NCBI GenBank assembly: GCA_005882235.1
Contig: VBCT01000052.1
Span: 1 to 9,615 of the forward strand
Source: Betaproteobacteria bacterium
GTDB lineage: Bacteria; Pseudomonadota; Gammaproteobacteria; Burkholderiales; SG8-39
DNA length: 9,615 nt
Direction of reading: 5' to 3'
Position numbers and translations under genes: made by a program. Positions 5,516-9,615 of the stretch are shown here, piece after piece. The number at the start of each line of letters is the position of its first letter. Within the stretch, counting starts at the first letter, position 1. A model generated the notes under the pieces. That model searched no databases. It was not told the origin of the DNA and saw nothing but the letters and a program-made list of their open reading frames with translations.

Positions 5516-7284
5516 TATGGGGTGGCGACGATGACTTCGGAGGCAGGGGATTCGGCGTGCAGTTTTTCCACCAGCAGGGCACGCCGTTCGAGCACCGCGC
5601 GCTGGTTGATGTAGCCCTTGTCCGTGATCTCGTTCGCGTCGATCGAAGGCGGCTCGGCCATGACGAGCGCGCGCACCGGATGCGTCGAGGTGCCGGCGCC
5701 AGTCTCGGAAGCGAGCTTTTTCATCGCGGCGCGCAGCTGCTCGCACACTCCGGCGCTGTCCAGTCCCTTCGCCTTGACCGCTGCTGCGTTCAGGAACACG
5801 AGCGCGCCGACCTCGCTACGCTCGTGCCCGGTGATCACCGCGTCCTGGATCAGGGGATCGCCCGCCGCGATCAGTTTCACGCGCGTCGCCCCCACGTGCA
5901 CCCAGGTGCCCGTCGAAAGCTTGAAGTCTTCGGCGATGCGTCCGTCGAAAGCGAAGCCCAGCTCGGGCTTCTTCGGATCGGCGAATTTCAGCGCGTCGCC
6001 GATGCGGTAGTAGCCTTCCTCGTCGAACGCGGCCTTCGTGAGGTCGTCGCGTCCATAGTAGCCGGGTGTGACGTTGGGGCCTTTCACGCGCGCTTCGAGC
6101 TTGCCGCCGGCGGGAACGAGCTTGATCTCGCAACCGGGCACCGGCAGGCCGATGATCCCGGCGCGGTCGACCGCATAGTGCACGCCCGTCGCCATCGGCG
6201 CCGTTTCCGTCGAACCCCACGCAGAAATGAGCGGGATCCGGCGCCCGAGCTCGGCGAGCGCGAGCTGCTGCATGCGCTCCCAGAGGTTCTGCGGCAGCGC
6301 TGCGCCTGCGTAGACCATGAGGTCGAGCTTACGAAAGAAGTTCGCGCGCAGCTCGGCGTCCTTCTCGAGGAAGGGTAGGAGCAGGTCGAAACCGCGCGGC
6401 ACATTGAAATAGATCGTCGGCGGAATCTCCTTGAGGTTGCGCGCGCTCGTCTCGACCAGGCCGGGCGCGGGCTTGCCGGCGTCGATATGGAGCGTGCCGC
6501 CGTTCCTGAGCATCATTCCGAAATTGTTGTTGCCGCCGAAGGTGTGGTTCCACGGCAGCCAGTCGACCAGCACCTGCGGCCGGTCCTCGAGGAACGGCCA
6601 CACGAGCGCGTACTGCTCCTGGTTGACGGTGAGCATGCGCTGGGTGTTGATCACGCCCTTCGGGACTCCGGTCGAGCCGGAAGTGAAGAGGATTTTCGCG
6701 ACCGTGCTCGGGCCGATGCGCTCGAACGCCGCCTCGACCCTGGCCGTTGCTTCGGCGGCGAGCAGCTCGGCGATCGATGTCGAGTTCGCGCCGACGGCCG
6801 CGAGCGCCGGCGCGAATTTCTCGGGATCGGAGGTCCACACGAGCCCCGGACGCAGCAGCCCGAAGATGGCCTTGAGCTTGGCGAAGTCCTTCGACATCAG
6901 CGAGTAGGCGGGCGAGACCGGGGCGACCGGCACCCCTACGTGCATCGCTCCGAGCGCGAGGAGCGCGTGATCGATCGAGTTGTCGGAGAGGATCACGAGC
7001 GGCCGCGAGGCATCGAGCCTTCTGTCGAGCAGCCCCTGCGCGGCGCGGCGCGCGAGCGCGAGCGCCTCGCGGTAGCTGAGCTTCCGCCAGGCGCCGTCCC
7101 TGCGCTCGGCGAGGAAAGTCCGGTCCGGCGCCTCGCGGGCCCAGCGCTCGAGCCACTCGCCGACCGCACGCGCATGCCCCCGCAACTTCAGCGGCGAGCG
7201 CAGGATCATCGCGCCGTCGCTGCGACGCTCGATTTCGACACGCGGCGGCGCGAACCGCAGGCCCGACCGAAGATCCGTCCCCAT
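5515..7284 (-). CDS. fcs: Feruloyl-CoA synthase-like aryl-CoA ligase
   Basis: A 589-residue acyl-adenylate-forming enzyme that would activate a hydroxycinnamic acid (ferulate, p-coumarate, caffeate) to its CoA thioester with ATP. The ATP-binding loop TSGSTGVPKG is at residues 201-210, AWGSTETAP at about 355-363, the YRIGD hinge-region motif later, and the C-terminal catalytic lysine is probably Lys556 in EITDKGYINQR. Blocks typical of feruloyl-CoA synthases rather than generic ligases include VINTQRML, LVDWLPWNHTFGGNNNFG and FNVPRGFDLLLPFL. The length agrees with Fcs. A GGAGGAGG stretch at 7294-7287 supports the ATG at 7284, and the N-terminal leader before MILRSP is also seen in Pseudomonas Fcs. 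It heads a two-gene unit with an ABC binding protein. The usual partners, enoyl-CoA hydratase/aldolase (ech) and vanillin dehydrogenase (vdh), are not in the window, so ferulate specificity is probable, not shown. Confidence 0.85.
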   Translation of the reverse strand: MGTDLRSGLRFAPPRVEIERRSDGAMILRSPLKLRGHARAVGEWLERWAREAPDRTFLAERRDGAWRKLSYREALALARRAAQGLLDRRLDASRPLVILSDNSIDHALLALGAMHVGVPVAPVSPAYSLMSKDFAKLKAIFGLLRPGLVWTSDPEKFAPALAAVGANSTSIAELLAAEATARVEAAFERIGPSTVAKILFTSGSTGVPKGVINTQRMLTVNQEQYALVWPFLEDRPQVLVDWLPWNHTFGGNNNFGMMLRNGGTLHIDAGKPAPGLVETSARNLKEIPPTIYFNVPRGFDLLLPFLEKDAELRANFFRKLDLMVYAGAALPQNLWERMQQLALAELGRRIPLISAWGSTETAPMATGVHYAVDRAGIIGLPVPGCEIKLVPAGGKLEARVKGPNVTPGYYGRDDLTKAAFDEEGYYRIGDALKFADPKKPELGFAFDGRIAEDFKLSTGTWVHVGATRVKLIAAGDPLIQDAVITGHERSEVGALVFLNAAAVKAKGLDSAGVCEQLRAAMKKLASETGAGTSTHPVRALVMAEPPSIDANEITDKGYINQRAVLERRALLVEKLHAESPASEVIVATP

Positions 7285-7400
7285 GACCTCCTCCAGGGCG
7301 CGAAGAACCGCTATCCTAGCTTCATCCCCGATTCCATGGCGGCGTCGCGCAATCCTCGGCAGTGTAAAATCCGCATTCCCGAAAAAGAAAGACGATTTCC
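7285..7400. promoter_or_regulatory. Divergent intergenic region between the aryl-CoA ligase and the hydratase operon
   Basis: These 116 bp lie between divergently read genes and are expected to contain both promoters. Plus-strand TAAAAT at 7365-7370 is a plausible -10 box for the hydratase operon, and minus-strand TAGGAT at 7318-7313 a weaker one for the ligase. Neither has a recognisable -35 hexamer at normal spacing, so they may depend on an activator. No clear inverted repeat or transcription-factor site was identified. The ligase end carries its strong ribosome site (7287-7294); the hydratase has only a purine-rich GAAAGA stretch about ten bases before its ATG. Confidence 0.5.
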
Positions 7401-8186
7401 ATGCCGCTGTCCGAAGCCGAACGCAAGAAGTGCGTCGAGACGCTGCTGAGCGCCGAAAAGGAGAAAAAGCAGGCGGTGCAGCTCTCCGTCACCTATCCGC
7501 ACATCACCATCGAGGATTCCTACGCCATCTCGAGCGCGGTGGCGCAGCACAAGATCAAGGCGGGCGCGAGGCTCATCGGTCACAAGGTCGGGCTCACCTC
7601 GAAGGCGATGCAGGCCTCCTCGCAGATCAACGAGCCCGACTACGGGCATCTGCTCGACACCATGATGATCGCCGACGGCGCGAAAGTGCCGCACTCGAAC
7701 TACTGCGTCCCGCGCGTCGAGGTCGAGCTCGCCTTCATTCTCGGAAAACCCCTGAAGGGCCCGGGAATCGGGCTCACGGACGTGCTGCACGCGACCGAGT
7801 ATGTGATACCCGCGATGGAGATCGTCGATGCGCGCATCGTGAACCCGCGCAAGATCTTCGACACCGTCGCCGACAACGGCGCGGCGGCTGGAATCGTCGT
7901 CGGCGGCCGCCCGATCGGCCCGATGGAAATGGACCTGCGCTGGGCCGGCGGCATCATGTACCGCAACTCCGAGATCGAGGAGACGGGCCTCGCCGCCGGC
8001 GTGCTCGGACATCCGGCGCTCGGCGTGGCGTGGCTCGCGAACAAGCTCGGGCAGATGGGCGTGTCGCTCGACGCCGGCCACCTCGTCCTCGCCGGGTCGT
8101 TTACGCGCGTCGTGTTCGCGAACAAGGGCGACACCTTGCACGGGGACTTCGGGCCCTTGGGCGGGATCGCGGTGCAGTTCGTATAG
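7401..8186 (+). CDS. hpaH: 2-oxohept-4-ene-1,7-dioate hydratase (HpaH family)
   Basis: A 261-residue metal-dependent hydratase of the HpaH/MhpD/DmpE/FAH-like group, which adds water to a 2-oxo-4-enoic acid from meta ring cleavage. The product in the HpaH case is 4-hydroxy-2-oxoheptane-1,7-dioate. It resembles remembered E. coli HpaH (267 residues) along its whole length: YPHITIEDSYA, GHKVGLTSKAMQASSQINEP at about 60-79, MYRNSEIEETGLAAGVLGHP and GVAWLANKLG. The expected metal ligands are Glu107 and Glu109 (PRVEVELAF) and Glu140 (PAMEIVDAR); Lys62 is the conserved lysine of GHKVG. The two-carboxylate HpaH substrate fits the HpaI-type aldolase two genes downstream. Alternatives are a 2-oxopent-4-enoate hydratase or the related 4-oxalocrotonate decarboxylase, both less similar. 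It opens an operon with 11 bp to the next gene. Confidence 0.88.
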   Translation: MPLSEAERKKCVETLLSAEKEKKQAVQLSVTYPHITIEDSYAISSAVAQHKIKAGARLIGHKVGLTSKAMQASSQINEPDYGHLLDTMMIADGAKVPHSNYCVPRVEVELAFILGKPLKGPGIGLTDVLHATEYVIPAMEIVDARIVNPRKIFDTVADNGAAAGIVVGGRPIGPMEMDLRWAGGIMYRNSEIEETGLAAGVLGHPALGVAWLANKLGQMGVSLDAGHLVLAGSFTRVVFANKGDTLHGDFGPLGGIAVQFV

Positions 8187-8189
8187 GAG
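8185..8189 (+). promoter_or_regulatory. Shine-Dalgarno site of the RraA-like gene, overlapping the hydratase stop codon
   Basis: AGGAG begins within the TAG stop of the hydratase (8184-8186) and lies eight bases before the ATG at 8198. It fixes that start and implies translational coupling between the two genes. Confidence 0.75.
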
Positions 8190-8197
8190 CCCCGCTC

Positions 8198-8872
8198 ATG
8201 ACTGCAGTCGGCTTTCGCATCCTTCCCATCCCGAAGCGTCCCGAGAAGAAGCTCGTCGCCGAGCTCGCGAAAATGGTGACGCCCCATCTCTCCGACAGCA
8301 TGGAGCGGCTGTACGCGGGCGGGCCCCAGCTTCGGCCTATGCACAACGGCGCGAAGCTCTGCGGCCCGGCCTTCACCGTGCGCACCGCGCCTGGCGACAA
8401 CCTACTCGTCCACAAGGCGATCGACACCGCCGAGCCGGGTGACGTGATCGTCGTGGACGGAGGCGGATTCAACGACCACGCGCTGATCGGCGAGCTGATG
8501 TCCGCGCGCGCGGAGCAGCGCGGCGTAGGCGGCATGGTGATCTGGGGCGCGATCCGCGATTCGGCCGAGCTGAAGGCAGGAAGCTTCCCCGTGTATGCGA
8601 GCGGCGTCACCCACCGCGGCCCCTACAAGAACGGGCCGGGCGAGATCAACGTTCCCATCACCATCGGCGGCATCCCGGTCAATCCCGGCGACATCATCGT
8701 CGGCGACGCCGACGGCCTGGTCGCCGTTCCACAGGAGCACGCGCAGGAAATCCTCGCTTCGGCGAAGGCGATCCTCGCGAAGGAGGAGGGCTCGATGAAG
8801 CAGATCCGCGCCGGCACGGTGGACCGCAGCTGGGTCGACAAGGCGCTCAGGGAGAAAGGCTACAAGGTGTGA
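8198..8872 (+). CDS. RraA-like / 4-hydroxy-4-methyl-2-oxoglutarate aldolase family protein
   Basis: A 224-residue member of the RraA fold. Its length fits class II HMG/CHA pyruvate aldolases (about 220-240) rather than the shorter RNase E inhibitor RraA (about 160), so a catabolic role is favoured over RNA metabolism. Such enzymes cleave 4-hydroxy-4-methyl- or 4-carboxy-4-hydroxy-2-oxo acids to pyruvate and a second keto acid, and many also decarboxylate oxaloacetate. Family marks are HLSDSMERL, CGPAFTVRTAPGDNL, the glycine-rich VDGGGFNDHALIGELM at 86-101 and WGAIRD at 116-121, where Arg120 and Asp121 match the pyruvate- and metal-binding pair. PGDIIVGDADGLVAVP is the usual C-terminal block. 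It lies between an HpaH-type hydratase (11 bp gap) and an HpaI-type aldolase (2 bp gap). The true substrate is unknown: a second aldolase, an oxaloacetate decarboxylase or a side-product scavenger all fit. Confidence 0.85.
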   Translation: MTAVGFRILPIPKRPEKKLVAELAKMVTPHLSDSMERLYAGGPQLRPMHNGAKLCGPAFTVRTAPGDNLLVHKAIDTAEPGDVIVVDGGGFNDHALIGELMSARAEQRGVGGMVIWGAIRDSAELKAGSFPVYASGVTHRGPYKNGPGEINVPITIGGIPVNPGDIIVGDADGLVAVPQEHAQEILASAKAILAKEEGSMKQIRAGTVDRSWVDKALREKGYKV

Positions 8873-8874
8873 GG

Positions 8875-9615
8875 ATGGAACTTCCGGTCAACAGCTTCAA
8901 ACGCGCGCTGAAAGCGGGCAAGCGGCAGATCGGCCTGTGGTGCAGCCTCTCCCACCACTACGCGACCGAGCTCGTCGCAGGCTCGGGCTTCGACTGGATC
9001 CTGCTCGACACCGAGCACTCGCCGAACGACCTCGAGTCGGTGCTGCGGCAATTGCAGGCGGCCGCACCGTATCCGACTCACCCCGTGGTCCGCGTGCCCT
9101 GGAACGACATGGTGACGATCAAGCGTTTTCTCGACATCGGCGCGCAATCGATCCTGATTCCCTACGTACAGAACGCCGAAGAAGCAAAAAGCGCCGTCGC
9201 GTACACCCGCTATCCGCCCGCGGGTGTGCGCGGCGTCGCCGGCGGCACGCGAGCGACGCGCTTCGCGCGTGTGAAGGACTACGCGAAACGCGCCCACGAG
9301 GAGCTCTGCGTGCTGGTGCAGGTGGAGACCCAGCAAGCCCTGGACAACCTCGAGAAAATCACCGCGGTGGAAGGCGTGGACGGCGTATTTATCGGCCCCG
9401 CGGATCTCCATGCCTCGCTCGGCTACCCGGGCGAGACGAACAATCCGAAGGTGATGCCCGTCATCGACGAGGCCATCCGCCGCATCAGGAAGGCAGGCAA
9501 GGCGCCGGGAATCCTCACCGGCGTCGAAGCCGACGCGCGCCGCTGGCTCGATTGCGGCGGCCTGTTCGTCGCGGTCGGCGCCGACACCGGCGTGCTCGCA
9601 CGCGAGACCGAGAAG
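8875..9615 (+). CDS. hpaI: 4-hydroxy-2-oxoheptane-1,7-dioate aldolase (HpaI family), C-terminus cut by window edge
   Basis: The first 247 residues of a class II, metal-dependent HpcH/HpaI aldolase; the family is about 260 long, so little is missing. It cleaves 4-hydroxy-2-oxoheptanedioate to pyruvate and succinic semialdehyde, the last ring-derived step of homoprotocatechuate degradation. The start NSFKRALKAGKRQIGLW and the blocks YVQNAEEAKSAV, TRYPPAGVRGV, VEGVDGVFIGPADL and GKAPGILTG match remembered E. coli HpaI. Catalytic residues are Asp45 with the Glu47-His48 pair (DTEH), Arg73, and metal ligands Glu151 and Asp177. The ATG lies 2 bp after the RraA-like stop, behind AAGGTG at 8864-8869. 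It directly uses the product expected from the HpaH-type hydratase in the same operon. Related aldolases act on 2-keto-3-deoxy sugar acids, so a role with the dehydratase at 1992-3716 is a less likely alternative. Confidence 0.9.
   Translation, partial: MELPVNSFKRALKAGKRQIGLWCSLSHHYATELVAGSGFDWILLDTEHSPNDLESVLRQLQAAAPYPTHPVVRVPWNDMVTIKRFLDIGAQSILIPYVQNAEEAKSAVAYTRYPPAGVRGVAGGTRATRFARVKDYAKRAHEELCVLVQVETQQALDNLEKITAVEGVDGVFIGPADLHASLGYPGETNNPKVMPVIDEAIRRIRKAGKAPGILTGVEADARRWLDCGGLFVAVGADTGVLARETEK

Noticed and set aside
7365..7370. TAAAAT as a definite sigma-70 promoter
   Set aside because: No -35-like hexamer occurs at 16-18 bp upstream. It is kept only as a candidate inside the divergent region.
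1..9615. Mobile elements, CRISPR repeats, tRNA or rRNA genes, prophage or defence genes
   Set aside because: The window was read for these and none was seen. Coding is nearly continuous with metabolic genes of uniform composition.

Overview
The window is GC-rich and almost wholly coding. It carries nine protein genes in four transcription units, and no RNA gene, transposase, integrase, CRISPR array or phage gene was found. The gene content points to a betaproteobacterium, most likely of the Burkholderiales: a tripartite-tricarboxylate (TTT/Bug-type) solute receptor beside a CoA-transferase, an exported small intradiol dioxygenase, a feruloyl-CoA synthase-type ligase and homoprotocatechuate-type lower-pathway enzymes. 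The taxon is inferred from these families and base composition, not from a marker gene.

Layout, left to right. (1) A minus-strand unit reads from 1859 leftward: TTT solute receptor, 3-oxoadipate CoA-transferase subunit A (PcaI-type), then subunit B (PcaJ-type), which runs off the left edge. (2) A divergent 132-bp gap separates it from a plus-strand pair: an IlvD/Edd-family sugar-acid-type dehydratase (1992-3716) and a small signal-peptide-bearing intradiol dioxygenase (3734-4285). (3) After only 17 bp a convergent minus-strand pair ends: a feruloyl-CoA synthase-like aryl-CoA ligase (7284 to 5515) followed by a LivK-like ABC substrate-binding protein (5502 to 4303). (4) A second divergent gap of 116 bp leads to a plus-strand operon: an HpaH-type 2-oxohept-4-enedioate hydratase (7401-8186), an RraA-like/4-hydroxy-4-methyl-2-oxoglutarate aldolase-family protein (8198-8872) and an HpaI-type 4-hydroxy-2-oxoheptanedioate aldolase (8875 to the right edge, incomplete).

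Taken together this is a catabolic island for plant-derived (lignin or aromatic-acid) compounds. It has two periplasmic capture proteins of different transporter classes, CoA activation of a hydroxycinnamate-like acid, a CoA-transferase of the beta-ketoadipate pathway, a putatively periplasmic ring-cleaving dioxygenase, and the hydratase/aldolase end of a meta-cleavage pathway that yields pyruvate and a semialdehyde. The enzymes do not form one complete textbook pathway, and no regulator or membrane permease lies in the window. The joint substrate is therefore inference. The most unusual points are two closed two-gene units with odd partners (dehydratase + exported dioxygenase; CoA ligase + orphan binding protein) and the RraA-family aldolase placed between HpaH and HpaI. 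Each family is recognisable, and I see no wholly novel protein system.
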